From a bacterium (GTDB taxonomy: Bacteria > Hydrothermota > Tepidihabitantia > SM23-42 > JAOAFX01), in NCBI GenBank assembly GCA_036382775.1, contig DASVHD010000019.1:1-44481 (forward strand): 44,481 bases of DNA, given 5' to 3'. Shown here in pieces: positions 32,965-40,717 of this stretch. The translations under genes were made by a program, and so were the position numbers. The notes below the pieces were generated by a model. That model did not search any database. It worked only from the letters and a program-made list of their open reading frames with translations, and was not told the origin of the DNA. Each line of letters opens with the position of its first letter. Within the stretch, counting starts at the first letter, position 1.

Positions 32965-34609
32965 AGGCACGCTGGTCATCGCCATCGCCGCACTGGCGCT
33001 GGTCAATGTCATCGCGCTGTACAAGCCGGTCTGGCAGCCGTTCGAAAAAAAGATCTATGACCTTAAATACCAAATAATGCTGCGCAGTGAACCTCAGGAA
33101 AGTATCGTGATAATTGATATCGATGAAGCCAGTCTGGCAAAACTCGGCCGGTATCAGAACTGGCCCCGGGCGTATTTCGCCGAGGTCATTGATTACCTTA
33201 AGCCGGCGGCAGCGGTCGGCATAGATATTTTCTTCGCGGAACCCGACACATTGCCCGTGATCGCGCGGCAATATTACCAGAAACCTGATTTTGATTCCAT
33301 GACCGGCAGTGCGATCCGCAGCAGCGGCAATGTGACGCTTATCTCCACGCTCGAGCAGGAACCCGTTTTTGCCGGTTTGTGTTCGACCGGGCTGGGCGAG
33401 ATAATCGCCGATAATGATGGCGTGGTTCGCCGTGGTTACTTCGCGCTCAACGGCAAAAAAACTTTTGCGGCGGTCCTTGCCGGCATCACAAAAGAGACCA
33501 AAGCTGGATCATTCCTCATAATTTACCACAGTCTGGGCTCCTTTCGTTTTATATCGTTCGTCGATGTGTATTTGAAACGTGTGCCGCAGGAATATTTTGC
33601 TGGCAAGACCATTCTTATCGGCGGTTCCGCACCCGGGCTTTTTGACTACCACGCAACGCCGTTCGCGCGGCACTTTCCTGGTATCGCGATCCAGGCCAAT
33701 CTCGTTTTGAACATGCGAAGCGGCGACCGGATCCATGAGGTGCCGTATGGTTTTGTGCTGCTTTTCACGCTGGTCGCGGTTTTGATCATTGTCTTTCTCG
33801 TGATCCGCGCTAAATATTATCTTTATATCTCCGCCATCGTAGTTATCGTGCTGCTCACGATCATCCTGTCGCTGGTGCTGTTCACTTCAAAAATGGACGC
33901 AGGCGTAGTCAGGCTATTCTATACTTTCGTCGCTGCGGTGATCGGAGCGCTGATCTACAGGTACCAGGTCGAGGAAAAAGAAAAGAAAAAGATAAAATCG
34001 ATCTTCGCCCGATATTACTCCAAGGAGCTGGTCGAGAAGGTCATCGCCAAACCGCCGAAACTGGGCGGCGAAAAGGTCGAATGCACGATACTGTTCGCGG
34101 ATATCCGCAATTTCACGCCCTACGCCGAGAAATCGTCGCCGGAAGAGGTCGGCGCTAAACTGAACCGGTTCCTGACCGAAATGGTCATAATCGTTTTCAA
34201 ATACCAGGGACGGATCGACAAATTCATCGGTGACTGCGTGATGGCGGTCTTTGGGTCTCCGGTCCAGGTAAAGAATTCAGCCTTCAACGCGTGCCAGGCA
34301 GCCCGTGAAATGGTCAAGCGGGCAAAAGAACTCGGATTCTCGATCGGTGCCGGCATAAACACCGGCGAAGTCATCAGCGGCAATTTCGGCTCGCCCATGC
34401 GCATGGAATACACTGTTATCGGCGACGCGGTCAACCTCGCGGCCCGGTTGGAAAGCCTGACCAAGGAATTCGGCGTTCAGATCATTGTCAGCGAGACTAC
34501 TTCTGCGATGGCGAAAAAGAACGAAATGGTCGAACTTCCTTTCCGCGCCCTTGGTAAAGCACGGGTGAAGGGCAAGGCTGATGAGATATCCGTGTATGAA
34601 TTGCAATAA
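32948..34609 (+). CDS. CHASE2-domain class III adenylate cyclase
   Basis: Makes cAMP from ATP in response to an extracytoplasmic signal. The 553 residues contain an N-terminal membrane anchor (about 8-26), a periplasmic CHASE2 sensor (to about 265; IVIIDIDEASLAKLG, AAAVGIDIFFAEPD), three membrane helices (268-338), then a catalytic domain with metal aspartates D385 (FADIRNF) and D429 (DKFIGDC), adenine-specifying K425 and a Thr seven residues before the catalytic Asn in YTVIGDAVNLAARLE. Lys/Thr is the pair seen in CyaC-type adenylate cyclases, so ATP rather than GTP is likely. It is the last gene of the operon, and its TAA is 5 nt before an inverted repeat that starts the next cassette. Confidence 0.93.
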   Translation: MAKQLKGTLVIAIAALALVNVIALYKPVWQPFEKKIYDLKYQIMLRSEPQESIVIIDIDEASLAKLGRYQNWPRAYFAEVIDYLKPAAAVGIDIFFAEPDTLPVIARQYYQKPDFDSMTGSAIRSSGNVTLISTLEQEPVFAGLCSTGLGEIIADNDGVVRRGYFALNGKKTFAAVLAGITKETKAGSFLIIYHSLGSFRFISFVDVYLKRVPQEYFAGKTILIGGSAPGLFDYHATPFARHFPGIAIQANLVLNMRSGDRIHEVPYGFVLLFTLVAVLIIVFLVIRAKYYLYISAIVVIVLLTIILSLVLFTSKMDAGVVRLFYTFVAAVIGALIYRYQVEEKEKKKIKSIFARYYSKELVEKVIAKPPKLGGEKVECTILFADIRNFTPYAEKSSPEEVGAKLNRFLTEMVIIVFKYQGRIDKFIGDCVMAVFGSPVQVKNSAFNACQAAREMVKRAKELGFSIGAGINTGEVISGNFGSPMRMEYTVIGDAVNLAARLESLTKEFGVQIIVSETTSAMAKKNEMVELPFRALGKARVKGKADEISVYELQ

Positions 34610-34614
34610 GGAAT

Positions 34615-34635
34615 GAAGTTAAGAGGTTATGAAGA
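34615..34635. repeat. left 21-bp terminal inverted repeat of the four-helix-bundle cassette
   Basis: The 21 bases from GAAGTTAAGAGG to ATGAAGA are the exact reverse complement of 35175-35195. The repeat itself carries an AAGAGG ribosome site and the first ATG of the enclosed gene. Confidence 0.92.
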
Positions 34636-35036
34636 TGGGAGGCTATGATAAAATGGATGCCGGTAAAAAGATTAGACATTACAGAGAGCTTGACGTTTAT
34701 AGACTGGCTTTTGATGCAGCTATGGCAATTTTTGATGCATCTAAAAAATTCCCCACAGGCGAAAAATTTTCACTATCAAGCCAAATTGTGCGTTCTTCCA
34801 GGTCGGTATGTTCAAATATTGCTGAAGCCTGGCGTAAACGCAAATACAAAGCGTTCTTTATAAATAAGTTAACAGACTCTATGTCAGAAGCTTCTGAAAC
34901 TCAAACATGGCTTGAATTCTGCCATGCCTGCAAGTATATCGATGAAAACTTTTTTAAAAAACTGGATTCTACATATGAAGTCATCATCGCGAAGCTTAAC
35001 ACAATGGAGCGTAAAGCTGATACATTTTGCTTCTAG
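34629..35036 (+). CDS. four-helix-bundle protein (23S rRNA intervening-sequence protein family)
   Basis: The 135-residue protein matches the S23/IVP family, first found encoded in intervening sequences of 23S rRNA genes in Leptospira and others: HYRELDVYRLAFDAAMAIFD, FPTGEKFSLSSQIVRSSRSVCSNIAEAWRKRK, and ASETQTWLEFCHACKYI, forming four helices. These proteins make pentamers, and no function is established. Three ATGs (34629, 34635, 34653) could serve; the first two lie in or at the end of the left inverted repeat behind AAGAGG, the third behind GGGAGG. The gene sits alone between 21-bp inverted repeats with a long purine/pyrimidine-biased tract at its 3' side, unlike its neighbours, which suggests insertion. 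Confidence 0.88.
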   Translation: MKMGGYDKMDAGKKIRHYRELDVYRLAFDAAMAIFDASKKFPTGEKFSLSSQIVRSSRSVCSNIAEAWRKRKYKAFFINKLTDSMSEASETQTWLEFCHACKYIDENFFKKLDSTYEVIIAKLNTMERKADTFCF

Positions 35037-35085
35037 CGCAAATGTGTATAATAAAAGATATTTATTTGATGCGCTCAGTTCTTTT

Positions 35086-35205
35086 TTAAAGCTTCAAATC
35101 TTCATATCCTCCCCTCTTCTGTCTCTCCCCGCTCTTCAAATCTTCCGATCTTCTCATCTTCAATCTTTTTCCGCTCTTCATAACCTCTTAACTTCGTAAC
35201 TTCAA
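35086..35205. repeat. polypyrimidine tract of degenerate CTTC/TCTTC units
   Basis: For about 120 bp the plus strand is largely C and T, with recurring CTTCAAATCTTC, CGCTCTTC and CTTCTCATCTTC units, ending in the right inverted repeat. The complement reads as GAAGAT/GAAGAG units like those beside the left repeat. No gene is visible in it. Confidence 0.75.
35175..35195. repeat. right 21-bp terminal inverted repeat of the four-helix-bundle cassette
   Basis: TCTTCATAACC to TTAACTTC is an exact 21-bp inverted match to 34615-34635. It ends 16 bp before the MFS start codon. A partial second copy, GTAACTTCAAT, follows it. Confidence 0.92.
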
Positions 35206-35210
35206 TCATT

Positions 35211-36533
35211 ATGAAAAATGGCGGTAAAATCTCGATCATCGAAGGCGCGTTCGCGCAATTTCACATCACTCTTACCGGCGGTATGTTCCTCACGGCATTC
35301 GCCCTATATATCGGCGTCAATGCTTTTCAAATGGGTTTACTCGCCGCGATCCCTTCGATCATGGCAAGCGTGGGGTTTGTATCCGCGTATCTCGCCTATA
35401 CGTTCGGCAAGCGAAAATTGCTATGCGTCTACACGTCAGGAATTGGCCGGGGTTTATTCATTGCTTTTATTGTCGCGCTAGCTTTTAACTTCAGAATATC
35501 GATACAATTATTCTTTCTGGTAATATTTTTATTTAACTTCTTTTTGTCCTTTTCAGGCAACCTTTGGACATCATGGATGAGCGATCTTATTCCCAGAGAA
35601 GCCAGAGGTAAATATTTCGGTATCCGCAACACGATCATAAGCGGAATAGGTATGATCGTTAATTATACAGGCGGGATACTCCTTGACCGCTTCACTCAGA
35701 ATACAGCATTCTTGATGATATTTTCAGTTAGTGTCATGTGTTCCACGATCGCCGCGCTAATCCTTTCATCACAACCAGAACCTGTCTTTGAGAAAAAAGT
35801 GATCAAACTTGAAACAGTTTTTCTGACACCTCTGCGCGATAAAAATTTCGTTTCCCTTGTAACCTTTGTTTCTTTCTGGTATCTTTTTGCCGGTATTGCC
35901 GCGCCTTTCTGGGTCGTGCATATGATAAAATTCCTGAAGATGTCTTACTCCACGATCGCCATCTATTCGATCATTGCCGGTATATCCAGTCTCGGCTTTC
36001 AGTTATTATGGGGCAAAATGATCGACAAAACAAGATCCAAACCCGTACTGACGATCAATTTCATCGGTGTTATATTCCTGCCCTTAATCTGGCTTTTTGC
36101 CAGGCCAAATTTCACACTGCCGATCTGGATCGATGCCTTTTTCAGCGGCGGTTTCTGGAGCGGTATAAACCTTAGTTTGTTCAATATCCTGCTGAGCCTG
36201 ACCGAGGACAAGGAAATCAAGGAATCTTATTTCGCTGTTTTCTCGACGATCACCGGCATCTGCGGATTCCTGTCTTCACTATTAGGCGGTCTGATCGCGC
36301 AGGTCTTGTCGAGATTTGAGTGGCAGTTCCTGGGCCAAACATTTATTAACTTCCATGTTCTGTTCCTGGGCACGACGCTGTTCAGGGCGATAAGTCTTGG
36401 CTTCCTCCGTCAGGTCCATGAAAAAGAAGCGTATCCCACGTTGTATACGCTGCAGATGATCGGCGACTACACGGTCCGCAGGTTGAACGAATATAAGGAC
36501 CTGGTCCTCAACGCCCTCCGGTTCACCAAGTAA
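35211..36533 (+). CDS. major facilitator superfamily transporter
   Basis: The 440-residue, mostly hydrophobic protein has about twelve predicted membrane helices in two halves. The first starts FHITLTGGMFLTAFALYIGV, with a YTFGKRK loop after helix two like the MFS motif A region. The second half starts FVSLVTFVSFWYLFAGIAAPFW, with GKMIDKTRSKPV in the matching loop. It would move a small solute across the inner membrane, but substrate and direction cannot be read from sequence. The ATG has no clear ribosome site and lies just after the inserted cassette, so it may have lost its original leader or promoter. No partner gene points to a substrate. Confidence 0.88.
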   Translation: MKNGGKISIIEGAFAQFHITLTGGMFLTAFALYIGVNAFQMGLLAAIPSIMASVGFVSAYLAYTFGKRKLLCVYTSGIGRGLFIAFIVALAFNFRISIQLFFLVIFLFNFFLSFSGNLWTSWMSDLIPREARGKYFGIRNTIISGIGMIVNYTGGILLDRFTQNTAFLMIFSVSVMCSTIAALILSSQPEPVFEKKVIKLETVFLTPLRDKNFVSLVTFVSFWYLFAGIAAPFWVVHMIKFLKMSYSTIAIYSIIAGISSLGFQLLWGKMIDKTRSKPVLTINFIGVIFLPLIWLFARPNFTLPIWIDAFFSGGFWSGINLSLFNILLSLTEDKEIKESYFAVFSTITGICGFLSSLLGGLIAQVLSRFEWQFLGQTFINFHVLFLGTTLFRAISLGFLRQVHEKEAYPTLYTLQMIGDYTVRRLNEYKDLVLNALRFTK

Positions 36534-36542
36534 ATCCTTTTC

Positions 36543-36765
36543 GTCATTGCGAGCGATCCTTGTGCGCAACATTACACCCTCTCCTTTTTCCTCCCCCCTC
36601 GAGGCAACGTGGAAAAAATAGATGAATTGCAATGAATGGTATCCCTGTGGGAGGGAGGGTAAGGGTGGGGGGGATAACTGGAGTCCCGAGGGGCGAGGGG
36701 CGGCAATCTCAGCCGTGTTTTTCCCTTTTCCGCGATTGCTTCGTTGCTTCGCTCCTCGCAATGAC
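36543..36765. repeat. composite palindromic repeat between converging genes
   Basis: Ends GTCATTGCGAG (36543-36553) and CTCGCAATGAC (36755-36765) are perfect inverted repeats. They enclose a C/T-rich arm (36576-36600) and a matching G-rich arm (about 36648-36710). The whole gap between the MFS gene and the leftward secreted-protein gene is built from such elements; no gene is supported. Confidence 0.75.
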
Positions 36766-36788
36766 AGAAGTGGAAGTTTGATAGGATA

Positions 36789-39560
36789 TCAATATATAAA
36801 TACTATCTTTTCTGTAGCGATGCGGCTGCCCGCATCTGTCTCCAGCCGGCAATAATACACTCCCGCCGACGCTTTACGGCCAAAGGTATCATCACCATTC
36901 CATGAGATCGAATATTCGCCATTACCCGGTTCAAATTTAACCGCATACGTCTTCAAAAGCCTGCCTAAGACGTCGTAAATCTTGAGCTTTAATTTTTGCT
37001 GGACTGTCCCCATGATGATCGTGAACTGTACCGGCTTTCTTGCGCTGAACGGGTTGCTCGTGACCTGAAGGCGACATTTATCGTACGCAACAGCAGCCCT
37101 GTGATCTTCTTCAACCCCCACGAACGGATACAGCTTGCCCCAGATCCGTTCCACCCGGATCCCGCGATTGCCCAGGTTCGTTGTCTTGCTGGTATATGTG
37201 ACCAGGGTCTGGTCGCCGTTGCCTCGGCACAAAGAAGGTTCGATCTGGTCATAGGCGTGCGAGGCGACCAAGTATGTGTTAAGCACATTTCCCGCAGAAT
37301 TGACCTTGGCGCCGTACAGGTCATAAGTACCGTCGTCCGTATATTGTTCCCAGACAACCAGATAGTTAGTGCCGTCAAAACAAACCTGTGGTGAAGTGGC
37401 AACTTTGTCCAACGCGGAGATCATGATGCCCTGCGTATCCAGCACTATACCGGATTGCGTTACCCGGCTGCAATAGATGACGCTTGAATCAAGAGGCCAT
37501 CCTCCACCGTCATTTCTCTCATCCTGCCATACGACAAGAAAGTTCGCTCCGTCGAAGGCAGCTACCGGTGCATACTGACCCCGTACTGCTTGCGATATAG
37601 GAACGCTTATCGAATCAAGCATGTTGCCTGCGGTATCAACACGTGCTCCGTAAATATCTTTATATCCATATCTCCAATCTTCCCAAACCACCATATACAA
37701 TCCACCACCGAATGCGAGTTTTGGACAATGTAGTTCGCTGTAGTAACCGATGTTGAATCCCAATGTATCAATGACTGTTCCGTTCAACCCGATGCGCGCC
37801 CCATATATTTGACCGAATGCGGTTTGGCGAAAATCCTGCCATACTGCCATAAAATTTCTGCCGTCAAACGTCACTGCGGGGTCGGAACAGGTTACAGGTA
37901 TGCCTCCCAGAGAAATTTGAAATCCCAGACTGTCTAAAACTTCACCGGTTGTGCGCACTCTCGCGCCGTAGACATCAGCATTCGTTATCCAACCACTCAG
38001 CAACCGGATTTCTTCAAGCCAGACAACCAGATATATACTATCACCGAAAGCGATGCAGGGTGAAATCGCACCGCCGCGATAATCCGTCAATCCTGCGGGC
38101 CTGAAATTACAGATTGGAATGGCATTTGTATCAATTATCGTGCCGGCGGAATTCACGCGAAGTCCATATAGACTTGAATAACTTGCAGACAGGGTGTCAT
38201 AATGCTTGTCCTGCCAGCATACAAAATAGTTTGTACCGTCGAATCCTGAGGCTGACATCGTTTGTCGACCGGGGATCTTTACTCTTCCGGCATTAAATGG
38301 TAGACCGATAATATGCAGCGTGGAATCGATAATAGCCGCTCCAATAGAAAAAGATTCGATTTTACATTCACCTGATGCATCACTCCCGTGCCTTCGTTGC
38401 CAAACGAGTAATGATTTGCTATTTCCTTTAACGAAATGACTGTTATACTCGCTGAAAACTGCAGACGCGTTTACTATAATATCATTGGTGTCCAGGTCAA
38501 CACCGTTTAGCGTTACCCTGGAACCAGCAAGGGCAAACAGTACAGAATTAGACGTCCAGCTATGCCAGGTAACCAGGTATTTGGTTTCATCATACATAAC
38601 CTCCGGTGTAAAAGCAGAATATACTGACATCGGCACCGTAGTGTCTGACAAACATATTTCCGTTGTATCAATGACGATACCCGATTGCGTAATGCGTTTT
38701 CCGGCTATGTATTGAATCCAATTTTGAGGTTTGCACTGATAAACGACAAAAAAATTCGTTCCATCAAATGCGACTGCCGCATTGCGCTCCCTGACGTCTG
38801 ATCCTACAGCAACCGGAATACCCGCCGTGTCAATAACAGCTCCTGAAGGAGAAACGCGGGCCGCAAAAATGTCACCAGTTTGTCCACTACCAAACCCCAT
38901 ATAATGCCAGACAACCAGGTATGCGGAATCGCCGTATGCCAATCTTGGTAAATCACCTCCTAGCCAAATGGGCGATATCCTGATCGATGGAACATCAAGC
39001 ACCATTCCGGATGGGGATACCCTTGCACCCCGGATGCCACCTGAATATTGACCATAAGTGTTATTCCAAACCACGAGGTAATTCGTGCCGTCAAATGCGA
39101 TTTCAGGGCAGGCAGGGCAGCCAATACTCCCTGAATCGATCGTAATGCTCGTGGTATCCAGCAAAGTTCCGCCGGTGCTTACCCGTGCGCCGGCAACGGC
39201 GTTGACCACAAATTCCTGATAGTCGCAATATGGAAGGTATTCCCTCCATACTACGAAATAATTTGTGCCGTCAAATGCGACAGCTGGATCCTGCGCCCAG
39301 CGATCCGTTTTGATCGCGATGCCGAAGGTGTCAAGGATAACCCAGCTTTCACTCACCCTCGTTCCATAGATCGCCGGGAACCCGTTTCGATAATCGGTCC
39401 AGACGATCATATAATTCGTGCCGTCGAATGCAGGATCCGGGCAGAACTTGTTGCCCACGCCGGGGAATGAAACGTAATTGGTGTCAATGATGAATTCGCC
39501 CTCACCAAAAAGCAGGGATAACGAACAAATACAGATCAACGAAACAAATAATTGCTTCAT
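36789..39560 (-). CDS. secreted repeat protein with 13-14 FDGTNYLVVW units and FlgD-like sorting tail
   Basis: The 923-residue product starts MKQLFVSLICICSLSLLFGEG, a signal peptide, behind GGGAGGAATT. The body is 13-14 repeats of about 55-65 residues with the core (A/T)FDGTNY(L/F/M)VVW-D-R, then IYGARV, then G-(V/T)-LDT. Such units fit beta-propeller blades, and 14 would make two seven-bladed rings, which is inference. The C-terminus (KLKIYDVLGRLLKTY, then SWNGDDTFGRKASAGVYYCRL) is a FlgD-Ig-like/type IX sorting domain, so surface display or secretion is expected. Target and function are unknown. No cysteine- or metal-based active site is evident. Confidence 0.85.
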   Translation of the reverse strand: MKQLFVSLICICSLSLLFGEGEFIIDTNYVSFPGVGNKFCPDPAFDGTNYMIVWTDYRNGFPAIYGTRVSESWVILDTFGIAIKTDRWAQDPAVAFDGTNYFVVWREYLPYCDYQEFVVNAVAGARVSTGGTLLDTTSITIDSGSIGCPACPEIAFDGTNYLVVWNNTYGQYSGGIRGARVSPSGMVLDVPSIRISPIWLGGDLPRLAYGDSAYLVVWHYMGFGSGQTGDIFAARVSPSGAVIDTAGIPVAVGSDVRERNAAVAFDGTNFFVVYQCKPQNWIQYIAGKRITQSGIVIDTTEICLSDTTVPMSVYSAFTPEVMYDETKYLVTWHSWTSNSVLFALAGSRVTLNGVDLDTNDIIVNASAVFSEYNSHFVKGNSKSLLVWQRRHGSDASGECKIESFSIGAAIIDSTLHIIGLPFNAGRVKIPGRQTMSASGFDGTNYFVCWQDKHYDTLSASYSSLYGLRVNSAGTIIDTNAIPICNFRPAGLTDYRGGAISPCIAFGDSIYLVVWLEEIRLLSGWITNADVYGARVRTTGEVLDSLGFQISLGGIPVTCSDPAVTFDGRNFMAVWQDFRQTAFGQIYGARIGLNGTVIDTLGFNIGYYSELHCPKLAFGGGLYMVVWEDWRYGYKDIYGARVDTAGNMLDSISVPISQAVRGQYAPVAAFDGANFLVVWQDERNDGGGWPLDSSVIYCSRVTQSGIVLDTQGIMISALDKVATSPQVCFDGTNYLVVWEQYTDDGTYDLYGAKVNSAGNVLNTYLVASHAYDQIEPSLCRGNGDQTLVTYTSKTTNLGNRGIRVERIWGKLYPFVGVEEDHRAAVAYDKCRLQVTSNPFSARKPVQFTIIMGTVQQKLKLKIYDVLGRLLKTYAVKFEPGNGEYSISWNGDDTFGRKASAGVYYCRLETDAGSRIATEKIVFIY

Positions 39561-39721
39561 AATTCCTCCCTAAAAGACATATTTTCAAATCTTTATATAT
39601 TAATATTATGCATAATCCATGCCTGTTCCAAGGCATTAATATATTGTATTTTCATCGTAAAACATACGCCGCCTGTCTCATATTACAGGACTGTATCAAA
39701 ATAATACAATTTTATCCTACC

Positions 39722-39749
39722 TTGACAGGCACTGCTTTATAATTACACT
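39722..39749 (+). promoter_or_regulatory. possible promoter for scpA
   Basis: TTGACA (39722-39727) with TACACT (39744-39749) at 16-bp spacing. A perfect TATAAT at 39749-39754 lacks a good -35 box. The leader would be about 90 nt and crosses the CTCTGCGG repeats. Confidence 0.4.
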
Positions 39750-39768
39750 ATAATCCATGCTTTTTATT

Positions 39769-39844
39769 CTCTGCGGTCTCAGCGTTCCCTTCTCTTTCTC
39801 TGCGGCCTTTGCGGTCTTTTGTGTTCTCAGCGGTCTCCGCGTCA
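39769..39844. repeat. degenerate CTCTGCGGTCTCAGCG repeats upstream of scpA
   Basis: Short imperfect units such as CTCTGCGGTCTCAGCG, CTCTGCGGCCTTTGCGG and CTCAGCGGTCTCCGCG follow one another up to the scpA ATG. The start codon directly abuts the last unit, and no ribosome site is visible. Confidence 0.6.
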
Positions 39845-40525
39845 ATGAAGATTGACATTGGCATCTACTACGGTCCCATCGATCTCCTCGTGTACCTGGT
39901 GCGGAAAAAGGAGGTTGATATCTTCGATATCCCCATCGCGCAGGTTGCCGAGGAATACCTGGATTACATACGCAAGATCGAACGCGATGACCTCGAGGAT
40001 GCCGCGGATTTTCTTCTAATGGCGGCGATACTGATCCGGCTGAAGGTCAAATCCCTTCTCCCCCGCACGCCCGAAGACGAGGAGGCTAACAAGCCGATCA
40101 CGTTGATGCAGATCATCGAGGAATTCAAGAAATACAGGGAGATCGCCAAGGCGTTCGGCGTGATGGAAGCCGAGCACAGCAAACAATTCCCCAGAATATC
40201 AAAGGACGAGCCGGTGACAGTTCTGGAAGAAGGCGACCTGGCAAGCCTGGTGCTGGCGTTCCGGCGGCTTAAGCCGCCCGAAGTGGAAAAGCTTTTTTTG
40301 AAAAGACAGGAAGTTCCGATCGAGACGATCATTACCGACATAAAGAACATCCTAAGTACCCGGGAGCGGATCAACTTCCTTGAATTCCTTAAAACTAAAG
40401 ACGACATTCCGCTTGCCGTGGGATATTTTTTCGGAATGCTCGAGCTTGTGAAAGAAGGCATCGCCAAGGTCATGCAGGATACGACGTTCGGGGATATCTA
40501 CCTGTACAATAATGCAAAATCCTGA
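39845..40525 (+). CDS. scpA: segregation and condensation protein A
   Basis: ScpA is the kleisin that bridges SMC dimers and, with ScpB, forms the bacterial condensin. I start at the ATG at 39845 (MKIDIGIYYGPIDLLVYLVRKKEVDIFDIPI), which gives the conserved kleisin N-terminus; the frame from 39809 would translate the CT repeat. The 226 residues contain the helical N-domain (to about 85, RLKVKSLLPR), a variable middle, and the C-terminal winged helix (NFLEFLKTKDDIPLAVGYFFGMLELVKEG). scpB, often the next gene, is not here: a palindromic gap and a barrel-like gene follow. Confidence 0.92.
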   Translation: MKIDIGIYYGPIDLLVYLVRKKEVDIFDIPIAQVAEEYLDYIRKIERDDLEDAADFLLMAAILIRLKVKSLLPRTPEDEEANKPITLMQIIEEFKKYREIAKAFGVMEAEHSKQFPRISKDEPVTVLEEGDLASLVLAFRRLKPPEVEKLFLKRQEVPIETIITDIKNILSTRERINFLEFLKTKDDIPLAVGYFFGMLELVKEGIAKVMQDTTFGDIYLYNNAKS

Positions 40526-40575
40526 TTTCGAAATCCGAAATCCTAAACAATATCGAATGACCAAAATCTTTAATT

Positions 40576-40626
40576 CCCCCCCACCTCAATCCTCCCCCTC
40601 GAGGGGGGAGGGAAGGGGAGGGGGTG
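40576..40626. repeat. C-run/G-run palindrome
   Basis: A C-rich arm (CCCCCCCACCTCAATCC) faces a G-rich arm ending GGGGAGGGGGTG around a CCCCCTCGAGGGGG centre. It lies after scpA and may act as a transcript-end hairpin, but it lacks a T run. Confidence 0.7.
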
Positions 40627-40717
40627 TGTTTGGGATTTAGAATTTAGAATTTGTTTATGTTTCATGCTGAGGATTCGACACGAAGCGGGATTTAGATATT
40701 AGTATTTAGGATTTACA

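Noticed and set aside
36282-36761. 159-codon minus-strand frame after the MFS gene
   Set aside because: It runs through the composite palindrome and then antisense to the MFS 3' end; no start signal.
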